DNA from: Mactra quadrangularis
Taxonomy: Eukaryota > Mollusca > Bivalvia > Venerida > Mactridae
Reading direction: 5' to 3'
Length of the DNA: 64,000 bases
Assembly (NCBI GenBank): GCA_025267735.1
Contig: CM046303.1
Coordinates: 47,073,253 to 47,137,252, forward strand
Position 1 is the stretch's first letter; every line of letters starts with the position of its first letter. The notes beneath the pieces were generated by a model that had not been told where the DNA came from, ran no database searches, and was given only the letters and a program-made list of their open reading frames with translations. The position numbers were made by a program, and so were the translations under genes. This document shows positions 24,498 through 35,508 of the stretch, one piece after another.

Positions 24498-25370
24498 GTT
24501 AGCAAAAAATATATAATTGGCGTTGGAGACACGATGCTAAGCAAATGGTAGAGTACAACCTCACTTGAACAACACTCGCTGGAAAGAACTAAATTGTGTT
24601 GCTGTTCAGGTTTTTGCTCAACAGAGATTGAATTCAATTTGAATAACTGAGAAGGGAAATAGTAACAGCTGTTGTTGTAAAAATGATTTATTTTGTAGAG
24701 GGCCGCTCTGCAGAGGGTATACAGTATACAATTTTCTGCTTAGTCTCGCGTAGGTACCATGTAAATCTGACAATAATTAAAAGACTTACAGCTCTTTAAA
24801 ACTTTGAGTCGAGGCTGATTTGCTACCGTTTTCTTTAAACCGTAGCATTTGCGATGCTGTGGTCACGTGGTAATGCCACCGTGGGTTGTTTCACGCTAAA
24901 ATTCCAAAGACTTTGGTCACAGTTTTCCAAAGAATTTGAAGACTGTCTCCCACCGACCATATTGGTGAATTACCATTTCGTGAATGCGAAATGATTTGTT
25001 TGCTTAAAATATGCATCTTGAAATTGTCATATTCTTTAGAATGTTGTCTATCCAATAGGTAAATGCTCAAGCTCTTTGGACTGTATTATATACGACATTA
25101 AATGGTAAAATTCTTGGGCTGTTGTTAATACAATATAAATTGTCAAACTCTTTAGAATAATGTCTTGACGCTATTAAATGGTTAGGTTTTTTTACTGTAT
25201 ACAATATAAAAATGCTGTACACACTTATTGCCGTAAGATACATGACGGCGTCAAAATCTATGGGGGCGTAAAAACTACTATTCAAACTCTTTGGAATTTT
25301 AGCTTGAACTGCAGTTGCAGTACTAAAGTAATCGACAAATAATTGCTAGAAACGGATTCGAGAGATGTAT
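24498..25370 (+). repeat. Segmental duplication, copy A
   Basis: 24498-24742 (from GTTAGCAAAAAATATATAAT to GTATACAGTATACAATTTTC) and 25195-25370 (from CTGTATACAATATAAAAATG to GAGAGATGTATA) match 26564-26979 in one uninterrupted block. The 452 bp between them is either an insertion here or a deletion in copy B; the copy B junction shares only CTG. No gene is recognised inside. Confidence 0.85.
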
Positions 25371-25421
25371 ATAAATAATATCATATTATTTCATAATCGA
25401 ACAATACGCCTATATTGCCTA

Positions 25422-25804
25422 GTTCACAATGTCCCGGTGTATGCCCCGATGCGTCCCGGTTATAAAAGTCTGTGGGCCAGGATGAACCGGAAATATTCTT
25501 GATGAAAATTGAGTTGCCACCCTATCTCCACCTTGGACTCGGGCCATGTCGGTTTATTACGGTTTTACTTAACGATTTAAGGTGGAGATATGGATCGCGC
25601 CGGAAGAGCTACGGTGATGTCCCTGATCTCCTGTGAATAAGCCGGTAATGGTTTTGTTTTCTGGTTAAAACCGATTGTATTTAAATTTTTAACATTAGCT
25701 GAACCGGTCCGCGATGATCGCCGATTCAATACCCGACTAAATGTGGTTCTTCGCGTCGACGCTACGGTTGTCCAGGCGTCTAAACCTACTGGGACAGTGT
25801 GAAC
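25422..25804. mobile_element. MITE with TA target site
   Basis: Termini GTTCACAATGTCCCGGT and, inverted, GTTCACACTGTCCCAGT are flanked by TA on both sides. An inner inverted pair (CTATCTCCACCTT and AAGGTGGAGATATGG) lies in the left half. It is more GC-rich than its surroundings. 383 bp, no transposase. TA flanks suggest a Tc1/mariner-type mobiliser (inference). Confidence 0.75.
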
Positions 25805-25817
25805 TACAAATTAGTGA

Positions 25818-25889
25818 TGACATTCGGAACTCCTCGGTCATTCACTAGGAATAACTAATAATTGTTTATTCCTTAAGTGATCGATGTGT
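25818..25889. mobile_element. Foldback element, CATTCGGAACTCCTCGG family (copy 2)
   Basis: A 72-bp imperfect hairpin: CATTCGGAACTCCTCGGTCA to the inverse GATCGATGTGTTCGAATG. Same ends as the copies at 24075, 31740 and 62540. No clean target duplication is visible. Confidence 0.75.
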
Positions 25890-26514
25890 TCGAATGAAAT
25901 GAAGAAAGTTATTTTAACACTAGTCTGGATTACCTGCCCCTTACCACTATTGGGTCAAGCAAAGCGCAATTATGGCGACACTCACAAGGGCATCTGTGGA
26001 CTACAAAATTTAATTCTAATTTCTCTTTTTTTGTATAAACATTTTCTGACGATGGACAATTTGTTTGTAGAAGTTCGGTACTATTTAAGTCATTCGAAGT
26101 CAAATTTTCTGTGTGCACTTAAATTTAGCGAATAATCAACCAAAAACCATGTCTGCAAAGTAGACACGAATCGGAAGGTGACTATTTTTCGTTAGAATTC
26201 CAGATATTTCATTTAACTGTAACCAAACGACTGACAGATAACCCTGTTATTCTTAATAAGTTCCTTTAATTTAAAACAATTTTGAAAACAGAACTGTCTG
26301 ATACCTTGTACAATGCATCGGACGCCGCTATGCCTGGTGAACTTTTAACCGTCAAAGAACGGCTGGAAACCCGACAACATGATGACTTTATGAAATAATG
26401 AAGTTAAAACGCACTCGAATTACATGCAATTATTTGTCTATTTCTTAAATGCTTCAACAGTATGGTAAACCTCTCGCAAATCGAAGTCGCACTAGCGGAA
26501 TTGGCTTAAAATCT

Positions 26515-26979
26515 TAATCTGGTTAGCTTAAGAGTATCACATCTGTCATCGTCGATTATCCCTGTTAGCAAAAAGTATAAAATTGGCGTTGAAGACATGA
26601 TGCTAAGCAAATAGTAGAGTACCTCACTTAAACAACACTCACTGGAAAAAACTAAATTGTGTTGCTGTTCAGAGGTTTTTGCTTAACAGAGATTAAATTC
26701 AATTTGAATAACTGGGAAGAGAAATAGTAACATTTGTTGTTGTAAAAATGATTTATTTTGAAGAGGGTCGCTCTGCAGAGGGTATACAGTATACAATTTT
26801 CTGTATACAATATAAAATGCTGTACACACTTATTGCCGTGAGAGACATGACGGCGTCAAAATCTATGGGGGCATAAAACTACCATTCAAACTCTTCGGAA
26901 TTTTAGCTTGAACTGCAGTTGCGGTACTAAAGTAATCGACAAATAATTGCTAGAAACAAACGGATTTGAGAGATGTATA
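26515..26979 (+). repeat. Segmental duplication, copy B
   Basis: 26564-26979 repeats copy A (24498-25370) with the internal 452 bp missing. The leading part 26515-26563 (ATCTGGTTAGCTTAAG, then CATCGTCGATTATC) recurs at 27587-27640, and GCTAGAAACGGATT recurs at 25345, 26949 (with a 4-bp insertion) and 27562. The original unit was therefore tandem or circularly permuted before the two MITEs at 26980-27562 inserted. Confidence 0.8.
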
Positions 26980-27340
26980 GTCCAACAGAATTAACCTGAG
27001 CTTGAACTACCTAATTATAATAATTACACACTTCACTTCCATTAAATCGTGAGTTTCCGTATGCGTGTATACGGTTATACACGTGTCTATAACAAACGAT
27101 GTGACTATGAACCAATTTATTAAAAGTGGCATGTTATTGTACTTTTAATTTTGGACACATTAGTTTTTGGGGAAACAAAGAAGTCAGCAATATTATGGCA
27201 CAGTTTCAAAGTTCAGTAAGTGTATTTTGCCGAAAGCTTCCGATAAAGCGCGATTTACAAACGAAGACAAAAATAGACTGTTAATATTGAGTTTAATATA
27301 ATCTTGCATAAAGGTCAAGCTCAGGTTAATTCTGTTGGAC
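26980..27340. mobile_element. MITE with perfect 26-bp terminal inverted repeats
   Basis: Both ends read GTCCAACAGAATTAACCTGA then GCTTGA going inward, without mismatch, and are flanked by TATA (26976-26979 and 27341-27344), so the duplication is TA or TATA. Copy A of the segmental duplication has the empty site (GAGATGTATATAAAT). 361 bp with no transposase. Perfect ends indicate a young insertion. Confidence 0.9.
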
Positions 27341-27353
27341 TATATATAGCTAT

Positions 27354-27562
27354 AATAGACTTAATTCGGAACTCAAATTTATGGGTTTTTCTGTCCGTGT
27401 GATGTAGGTACAAACAAAGTTTGTTACACATTATTGATAAAAATCACGAAATATGGATTAAATCCTATTGTTCTTTGTACACGTGTTTTCATTGTAACAG
27501 TAAAAGTTTGTTTGTACCTACATGGAAAAAGCCAAATATTTGAATTCCGGATATAGTCTATT
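27354..27562. mobile_element. Palindromic MITE
   Basis: Outer ends AATAGACT on both sides. Inner arms share GATGTAGGTACAAACAAAGT and its inverse CTTTTACTGTTACA... TTTGTTTGTACCTACATGG. About 209 bp. GCTA occurs at both flanks (27348, 27563), a possible short target duplication. It sits beside the MITE at 26980-27340 within the duplicated segment. Confidence 0.7.
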
Positions 27563-27943
27563 GCTAGAAACGGATTCTAACCAATCTGGTTAGCTTAAGA
27601 TTATCACGTCTATCATCGTCAATTATCTCATGATACATTACTCTGTTATGCTGCGTTATAGAGTGTAACGGAAGAAAGTATTGTGGTTCCGACGATGTAC
27701 CACAATGTTGTTTTAATAACCCGACCACGTTGCAGACTTTCAACCACTCGACCATGCCACAGTGTTGCCAAAAGAAGAACCTGTATCAAGGTTGTATCAG
27801 GTTAATATTAACGTTAGATACCAGGAAAATGTGACTTTCCCTGCATTTAAAATCAACTAGATCTGGAACCATAGTTTATAAAACTTGACAATGGTCGCCT
27901 GATAAACTCAGAGTATATATTTTTAGGTCAGAAATTGATTAAC

Positions 27944-28671
27944 TAATAAGGGACTTTAGTCAGTTATTTCCCCTTGTATACTCTTCAAATAAATAACCAG
28001 TTGAATTACTCGGATTTTACCCTTACCTTTTTGTCAATTTGCCCAGGGATTCTATACAACAGGGATTTGTAACGAAGTGCTTTTTTTAATTTTCTCGGTC
28101 GTCACTGTCTATAACTGGCTGAAGCAGGCTGTACAAACTATTCCAATTGTTACCGAAAGTATGACTTTAGGTGATGTAAAATGGGGCTAAAAATGGCAGA
28201 TCGGCGGGAAAATGCATTATTTTGTGAAACAGTCTGTGAGCGTAATTTACCAATTTGAATGGTCATGGTACAAAATTTCATGTGAATATCTTAACTTATA
28301 ATAACTTGTTATACTTGTTTTCCGTATTGGCCAAAATAATAGCGACGACAGTGAAATTTGATGAAAATCTATTAGCCTACATGTACATTTACAAAATAAA
28401 TCTTAAATAACTGTTTGTAAATCTTTTTTTTTTGGAATTCAAACTAAGAAACTTAATTCACTACTAAGTAGTTTTAGGGTAAAGAACTATTTAAATTTCA
28501 TCATTTCTGATAATATCTTAATTAACAAGAAAGATATTAGACGAACTATTTTGTTATCCTTACATAGGAATTCAATGATAAAATCCGAGAATTCCAACTG
28601 TAAGGACCTACTTACCAATTGGAATGTTTCAGTCTTTATCAGGGAAAGATAACTGACAAAAGTCCCTAATT
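27944..28671. mobile_element. MITE, AAGGGACTTTAGTCAGTTAT family (copy A)
   Basis: Left end TAATAAGGGACTTTAGTCAG then TTATTTCCCC; right end, inverted, ATTAGGGACTTTTGTCAGTT then ATCTTTCCC. The right half contains TTAATTAACAAGAAAGATAT and CCTTACATAGGAATTCAATG, shared with copies at 30909-31355 and 44573-44948. 728 bp. An open frame at 28487-28693 recurs in the 44.8-kb copy but simply follows DNA identity. Confidence 0.85.
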
Positions 28672-28714
28672 TACAGTAAGAAAGAAATATCATTGAATGT
28701 TTCTCACTAATATA

Positions 28715-28810
28715 ATAAGGGACATTCTACTACATTCTACTCAGTTATTTCCCCTCGCATACTCTTAAATATGAAGGTCCAATTAGATAGATTACTCGGA
28801 CTTTACTTAA
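28715..28810 (+). mobile_element. Partial copy of the AAGGGACTTT MITE
   Basis: Contains only the left terminal region: TAATAAGGGACATTC, CAGTTATTTCCCCTCGCATA, then GATTACTCGGACTTTAC as in copy A. Confidence 0.7.
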
Positions 28811-29650
28811 TTTGATTGAATGTTTACATTGTGTCCAAAAACAGTGATGGTTAAGGGATATGTTGTTTAGTTAAACTGTTTACATCATATGTGGACGAAT
28901 TACCTTAAAGCAAGACAAGGTTATTCAAAATAACAAAAACACGCATTGTTTATTTTTCGATCTATAAATATTGTGATATATTTGACTACTAAATGAAATA
29001 AACAAGACCTGGGAGGGGCAATCTCGTTTGTTGACAGTTGAGTAAGTTGCTATGAAACAAGTTTTGAATCTACATACATATATTTGAAAACTGAGACAGG
29101 AAATATAATTATAGCATGGTGTGCGTGCGTCAGCATCATGCGCAAAAACTATATAATTTATTTTAACTATAATACTATAATGAATGAGTTTCGTTTTCTA
29201 ACACTTATTTAGTCAAGTAAATGCAAATTTGTCACAAACAATATGTCGTGTTATACAAGACAAAGTAACATATGCTTGACAAACGACGTTTAACTAATTG
29301 GATTACATAATTAAGGACAACAAGCGTGTGAACAGAATGACGTTATTAATATGCACGTGTTAATTAACGCGTCCTTCACCGTCAGGTCACAGCTGTGAAA
29401 AATTATATTTTTGTCATGTTTATTTACAGTAACAGATAAAAGCAAAAACGGCTGGCATGGCAAAGAGTCTTTAGCGGATCTGGACCGAGCCGGCCGCAGT
29501 ATGGTATAAATTTATATCTGAGAAAATAATCATTTGTATACTGACGCATCATTCGAATGATTTGAAGTCAGACTTATATGACTAAACCACACACGTGCAC
29601 TCATAATTTTATTCATTCTCGTATCCAGAAGCTCTTGGAACGAGAATGGA
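28811..29650. other. Non-coding DNA
   Basis: Nothing recognised. A GC-richer patch at 29450-29510 (GGACCGAGCCGGCCGC) has no open frame of note. Confidence 0.4.
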
Positions 29651-29653
29651 CTT

Positions 29654-29975
29654 CATGGGCGGACCAGCGGGGGGGGGGGGGGGGTCAGGGGTCCGAACTC
29701 CCCCTGAAATTTCCAAAATGTACCCATCCATGTGTGTATCTTTTAAACTACGTTGTATAAGCCATTTTTACGTAGCAAGAAGCCATTTTCTCGTGCTCGC
29801 TTCGCTTGCCTTTGTGTTTAACATAGATCAAATGGTTATATAGCTTTTATTATTAATATGTTGCTTTATTCTGCAAACAGTATATAATGTGGCTGTGGTT
29901 CGAAAGTTTGGACCCCCCCTAGTAAATGTTTGGAGCCCCCCCCCCCCTAGAAAAAATTTCCTGGATCCGTCCATG
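29654..29975. mobile_element. MITE-like element with G-run and C-run ends
   Basis: Ends CATGGGCGGACCAGC and, inverted, CATGGACGGATCCAGG. Next to them are runs of 16 G (29669-29684) and 12 C (29936-29947). About 322 bp. GGATCCAGG plus G-run termini are common on non-autonomous elements of marine invertebrates (general knowledge). Open frames here are caused by the G-run. Confidence 0.55.
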
Positions 29976-30436
29976 TAGTTTATTTTACTCTCTAACCGAC
30001 TAGCAGAATTTATATTGATATGAGGAGTATTGCTCACTCCCTTAAATCTGTTCTGTTTTTTTGTACTGAACATTGTAGGTCAAACAGGTACAATCGATAT
30101 ACACTGGGAATTTTTGCATTGAATAGTATGCTTTTACATGTATTTACTTTGATGTCAGAATCAATTTTGTAAACTTGACAACAAAGACATATTTTCTTTA
30201 TAAAAACACTTGACGTAGTAGTAAAACATATGTCATTTTTTCGTATTCTGAAACTTTTATGATACAATCTGTCGGTTTTCTTTTGAAACAGTCACTTAAA
30301 ATTGAAAAATGTCTCGTTTGCGAACCATAGAATGACATTGAAAAATACTGCCCAGTGTCCGCAAATTATTATGTTTAGTATGTTTTTCCGTATAAAATGA
30401 CTTATTACATTTCTTGTCAACTCAACGTTTATGACG

Positions 30437-31573
30437 TCAAGGTTATGCCCTCGACTGCTTGGCCATGGAGTTTGCATAGTATTACAGAATACTTAGGTCG
30501 CTTTTCATGTTTAAGTGTGATTTATGAATGGACCTCACCTGTGGCCTTTCATGAACCCATTGAAAGAAAAGATATATTTGACTTTTATGTGATTCTGATT
30601 TTACGCTTGTTGAACAAAGCACGTGCACAGTTTTAACCAGCTACTTCTATAGCCGACAAAAAATCCTGACTGAATATTACACTATATATTTGCTTGCTAT
30701 TTATTGACAGTCAGTATTTTGCATGAAAAAATCTTTTTTTCGATTAGATTCTGGTTGTACTAAACTAGCAGATGAATTTAGTTCTGTAACGTGAATATGC
30801 ATGTATTTCTAACTTCAGTAAAGCACTGACATAAAAGAAACACATACAGTATAGCACTGCACTCATTACGAACTTATGAAAGGAAACAAAGCACGTTCTA
30901 AAGCAACGATTGATACTTGTGAGTTTTCTTTTGCTGATAAAGTCTGAAGAGTTCCAATTGGTAATCAGGTCCCATCTGTTGGAGTCCTTGGGTTTCACCG
31001 TTGAATTTCTATGTAAGGATGGTAAAATTTCATCAAATATCTTTCTTGTTAATCATGTAAGATATAAAACAGCGTAACGCTATGTTGAAAGTTCTTCACC
31101 CAAACAATACCTTGCTGGAATTTTAGTCAAATTAAAAGAGTAACAAAAGTTATTAAATATTTACTATGGCAATTTGGCATGGAATAATTAGGGTAAAATC
31201 CAAGTATCCTAACTAATTGGGCATAACTGTTTGCATTTAGAACTTCTTGTTCATTCACTATATAGGAATAACATTCATTCAATGAACAATAGAGGTATTC
31301 TGAATAACCTGTTTAAAGTGTATGCAAGGGAAATAACTAACATATGTTCCTTATTGAGTAAGTCGGTGGAACGGTTTGCATTGATAAGTGATCAGTTGCT
31401 GAAGTAAGCCTTAGACCACTCGACCTTGGTGTTTGTATGACTTATGCTTAGGTCTACGTCGTTTCAATTTGTAATTATAATTTATGAATGAACCACACCT
31501 GTAATCTAACCCATTGAAAAAATAAGAAGACAATTTTGACTTTTATACGATTCTGTTGACGAAGCATGTAAGA
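30437..31573 (+). repeat. Direct repeat pair flanking a MITE
   Basis: 30437-30625 and 31408-31573 share CTTAGGTC, then ATTTATGAATG(G)ACC(T/A)CACCTGT, then AACCCATTGAAA, then TTTTGACTTTTAT with GATTCTG. Copy 2 is shorter. The MITE copy at 30909-31355 lies between them. Confidence 0.65.
30909..31355 (-). mobile_element. MITE, AAGGGACTTT family (copy C, inverted)
   Basis: Inverted relative of the copy at 27944. It contains CTGATAAAGTCTGAAGAGTT, CCAATTGGTAATCAGGTCC, TTCTATGTAAGGAT, ATCTTTCTTGTTAAT, and at its right end CAAGGGAAATAACTAACATA then CCTTATTGA. The left end is degenerate. Confidence 0.7.
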
Positions 31574-31739
31574 CATAATATAATATACAATGTCCTCCAA
31601 AAGTTATTCGACAAATTTGAAAAAAATGACCATTGTACTACAAGAAAATTTACTTTAATTAAAGCTCATTCATGTACCTTAGCTTGAATCCTAATATGTA
31701 GATAAAGTAGTAAATGTTGGCTCTGAACATCTGATGATT

Positions 31740-31814
31740 CATTCGGAACTCCTCGGCCATTCGCTACGAATATGAATAATTATTCGTTCATGAAAGGTCG
31801 AGGTGTTCCGAATG
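31740..31814. mobile_element. Minimal foldback element with 9-bp target duplication (copy 3)
   Basis: A 75-bp near-perfect hairpin from CATTCGGAACTCCTCGGCC to GGTCGAGGTGTTCCGAATG, with ATGAATAATTATTCGTTCAT at the centre. It is flanked by CTGATGATT on both sides (31731-31739 and 31815-31823). A 9-bp duplication is typical of Mutator-like elements. Same ends as copies at 24075, 25818 and 62540. Confidence 0.9.
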
Positions 31815-31823
31815 CTGATGATT

Positions 31824-33203
31824 CTTTGTTCCTTTATCATGAATAAATATGAATACGTTTATTTTAAAAACAGCGACGCTTTTCACAAAAAATCTTACGA
31901 TAGAGTCACCGTCAGCCAAAAGCAAGAAACATAAATAATACGGTAATCTTTTGACCAATCAATTCCAAACATAATTAAATTCTGTAGAATATTGTATAAC
32001 TTTTGAATATCATATCATAGTAAGGTTTATTATACTTCTGACTTAGAAATGCAAATTTATGAAAATCACTTACGATAACTTTTTTCAAAGAACTTTTGGA
32101 ATGTAGAAAAATGCAGTATTTTTAAGGTCACGAGTCCTTAATAAAAGGTCAAGAGTCCTTAATAATCATAAGTTACTTTGAAAGGTAATATTTTGTACAT
32201 AAAATAGTTATAAGTATGATAACAAATTTATTATGAACACTTAGTCTCTTAAAACTGTATGTTTACCGCTTTGATCTTGTTTTGAATACGTAAACAACCG
32301 CTAAAACAAATGTAGCTTGACACACTGTTGAACATTTGCGATATATTTATCTCTTTGTAACTTTTTCATATCACTTTTATTATATACATAGCACTTAGCA
32401 TATATGTGTAATATGTTGGGAAACTTTCCCGATTTTAAAAGCTACAATTTGTTATCATGGTATTCAAATTTTACTCTGACATTTTGTGCGCATTCTATAC
32501 GATAACTGTGGTGTTTGAAACCGTCCATGAATTTATTTTTCGGCGTATACAAAAGATGTCGGTGTCGTCCAAAAGAGCAAAGTTTTAGCTATGATTGCAC
32601 GTATAAAGCTGTGAAATGGGTAATATATAACATTGTATAATAAAGAAACTGACCACCTATCGAACATGGATAAAAAACCATTTTGAGTAATATAACTTTT
32701 ATACAAGTGTATATAGTGTCTTTGACTCACAACAGTGCCGGCAGCACTGTCTTTCTTGTAACAGAACGTACTTATTTTTCTTACGATAGTTGTCGTACCA
32801 AATGCAAGGTTTTTGAAGGTCTTTGCAAAACGGTTGTAAACATTGGGTGCAGACTTCGTAAGCTTGGGTTCAACATATCTACGTATAGTCCGTATAGTTG
32901 GTATAGTTGTTGTGAAGAAATCGAAAGATTGCTGTGCGACAACTTTGCGATGTGTTCGAGCACCTTGCGACACACTTGCAACTGTTTTGAGTTGTTGGTT
33001 AATCGTATGGCAATAATAGTAAAGTACTGGTGCTTACTATAAACAATGGTTAGAGGAACTGTCCGTCACCTATGACTTAGACAGTTGAAGAGGAACATAT
33101 AAAGTAAGAAATATACATCTACCTTAAACTTTATAAAATTGCTATGTAATACCATGTATAGAAGGACATCATGATGTCACTAAGACATTTTATGTTTTTT
33201 ACT
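31824..33203. other. No gene supported; ambiguous open frames 32533-33042
   Basis: A 146-codon frame on the minus strand (32533-32973) and overlapping frames on both strands are open in a locally less AT-rich patch. The minus product is basic and Thr-rich (TTTIPTIRTIRRYV) with no domain I know. Several frames open over the same DNA argue for chance. No promoter, splice or poly(A) support was found. Confidence 0.3.
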
Positions 33204-33458
33204 AGGTTTAACGCCGTGTCAACACAGTTTTGATCTTTTTACGGCGTCCAGCGCACCTAACCTAGCTTTCTTGGACTATTGTCTATAACCAGTACTCACC
33301 TACCCTTCCACAAGGCCGGAAACTTCTCCATATTATCTAATCAATGGAGGAAAATCGACATTATTGTCAAATTTTCATGGAAGGGTATAGCCTCCCCGGG
33401 TGGGATTCGAACATGCACCCCTCGGGCACGAGATTCCAACTGCGCTATCGACCCGGGT
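33204..33458 (-). mobile_element. tRNA-derived SINE (copy 1)
   Basis: On the minus strand the head has an A-box (TAGCGCAGTTGG) and a B-box (GTTCGAATCCC) between CCGGGT and ACCCGGG, i.e. a tRNA-like fold. A ~170-bp body follows (ATGAAAATTTGACAATAATG, GTGAGTACTGGTTATAGAC, GTGCGCTGGACGCCG) and the end is ACACGGCGTTAAAC. About 15 bp between the boxes is missing relative to the copy at 42605-42871. RNA polymerase III would initiate at the high-coordinate end. Confidence 0.9.
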
Positions 33459-33721
33459 TGATATTTTATGTAATTATATATGTTCTATTGTACATATAGT
33501 GTAACATCCTGGTTGAGTAGTTGATGATGCATGTGGGTGGTGCATTGTTAAACATGTTATTTAATACATGTAAACAAGGACATTCATCATAAATGCAGTC
33601 AATGTTAAGTAACATGTCTGTATTCAATTTTAAAACAAACAACCCGCCTAAGTGTAAATAAATTTGTTCCGGTTTTAAATGTACATGTTTACGTATTTTT
33701 TTATTTTTTGTTAGCTTCTAG

Positions 33722-34400
33722 CTTAGTATGTTTTGGTGCATGTCCACACCCATCTGAGGTAACCCCGTTGATTTCAGGGGCATCATTTTCATTTTCATTC
33801 TCCTCACCGATAGTGTTAGACAACGTATGCACCGCATACATAGCCGAATCCGAGTAAACGCGTTTACTAGGGGTGTAACGGTTAACCGATATACCGGTTA
33901 ATATTGCAATACGAGTTCTAACGTTTTTTAACCGGTTCGTTTTTCCTTGAACCGGTTTTGTAGTTATGTGTCATATTGCTTGTTTTTATCAGAATCTGAT
34001 AGTTAAATGTTTAAATTAATGTTAAAATGTATTGAATACTTGAAATAATCTTACTGTGCTTTTAAAGGTTAAAGCTTTAGTCAATTAATAGATTTTTTTT
34101 CAAAAGTCTGTTTCAAACCACGCATTTTTCTAACATATAGACCTTTCTACACTAGTAATTCAAACTTTTGGATAAGAGATCATTTGAAAATACCCATGTG
34201 CGTGCTATGCTGATCCAATTAGGACGAGATACATGCATTAATCAATGCTTTGCATGTTTAAGCGAAAAAACGGTACGTATTGCAATATAATGCAATACGG
34301 GTTTTGCATATTGCAATATATTGCAATACGGTTTTTACCGTATTGTTACACCCCTAGCGTTTACTCAGCAAACCTCTACTTGTTTGTCGCCTTGGTTTAA
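33722..34400 (-). pseudogene. SLC26 STAS-loop remnant, split by a MITE
   Basis: 33779-33867 plus 34365-34390 match 37989-38100 of the intact SLC26 exon at close to 90% by eye (for example GCATCATTTTCATTTTCATT, ATAGCCGAATCCGAGTAAAC, CGTTTAC, TCAG[CT]AAACC). The same reading frame stays open across the match and covers the acidic intervening loop of the STAS domain. The similarity fades to the left of about 33722. A 489-bp hAT-type MITE sits between the two halves. This is a fragment of a paralogue on the same strand, 3 kb downstream of the gene; no other exon piece was found. Confidence 0.85.
33868..34356. mobile_element. hAT-type MITE (copy 1)
   Basis: Ends TAGGGGTGTAAC and GTTACACCCCTA are flanked by GCGTTTAC on both sides (33860-33867, 34357-34364), an 8-bp target duplication as expected for hAT. 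Sub-terminal parts repeat TATTGCAATA and ACCGGTT. 489 bp, no transposase. Confidence 0.95.
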
Positions 34401-35500
34401 AGACAAATGTTCATTGATTCTATTGACTATCTAGCGTTGTGTATAGAAACAAAGATTGCTATGTATGTTAAGTTTTGTTACCGCTTTACAAAATGGGTGA
34501 ACTAAGACAAATGACTTAACAATTTGAAGATAGAGTGTGGTAGTTTTAGATCGATCAATTCTACATGTATGACTACATAATGTATAACCACGCAAAATGA
34601 TTAAAGCCCCGTTATAAAAAGAAACACTGTTTTGGACTGCAAAGAAAATAGACATTTGTTTATTTCAAACACCTCTAATGCACAAAGTTTTATAATTAAA
34701 TGCAAATATTGCTCAAATAAAAGAAGATCGAAACCGAAAATAGAATTTGGTTGTCAATACATGAAACAATAATTTTGATCACAGTATGTTTAAGAAGAAG
34801 TCTTGTTATAGAAAGAATGCTCTAAATTACATAAATTGAATAAATTACATTATTAACTCTAAAACTATTTTAAATCTGTAATGTTGAACATTAGCGTATA
34901 CATTGTATATAAATGAATATAGTGTGCTCTTATTACAGTACCACAGTTTTATAAGAAATGGACACTTGGTCAAATTCAAATTTAGAAAGCAGCGTGGTTT
35001 GAACAGTTTATTGTGTTTCTAATACATGTTTTATTCTGATAACTTCATGTTTGTAAAACAGTTTGGAGACGACTGTTGATATCTTCATACAGGGGCTTTA
35101 ACGTCATCTAATAAATTAAAATGTAGTACGTTTTGTAATCATTATTTTCAAATAAATAGCCGACAGTAAACTTGCATTAGGGGAATTTTACCTTAATAAG
35201 TGTAAAATACCGTAAACTGCGTGCTTTTACTTTCAATAATGGACGGTGTAACTTGTCATATAAGAAAACGTAAGTACACCACACTGAGGGTCATTGTCTT
35301 ACACCAATAAATGACATACAATCACCTAGTTAGTGTCAAAAAGTGATTATAAATGACAACACTTTTTTGTTAAACACCTAGCCGTACATCATTCGATTTG
35401 CATTCTTGTAAGCTATTTACTTTCAATGAAAACATTAATCATTCAAATTACCTACATGTATAAGTCATTTATCAAGAAAAAGACAGTTCAATGAAACAAT
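34401..35500. other. Non-coding DNA
   Basis: Nothing recognised. Confidence 0.4.
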
Positions 35501-35508
35501 GTTAACAT

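Noticed and set aside
28487..28693. 68-codon frame recurring at 44764-44961
   Set aside because: The similarity is that of the underlying MITE copies. The frame has no domain and is lost in the copy at 30909-31355.
32533..33042. Long overlapping frames on both strands
   Set aside because: Both strands are open over the same DNA, with no recognisable domain, no splice or poly(A) support and no codon bias I could defend.
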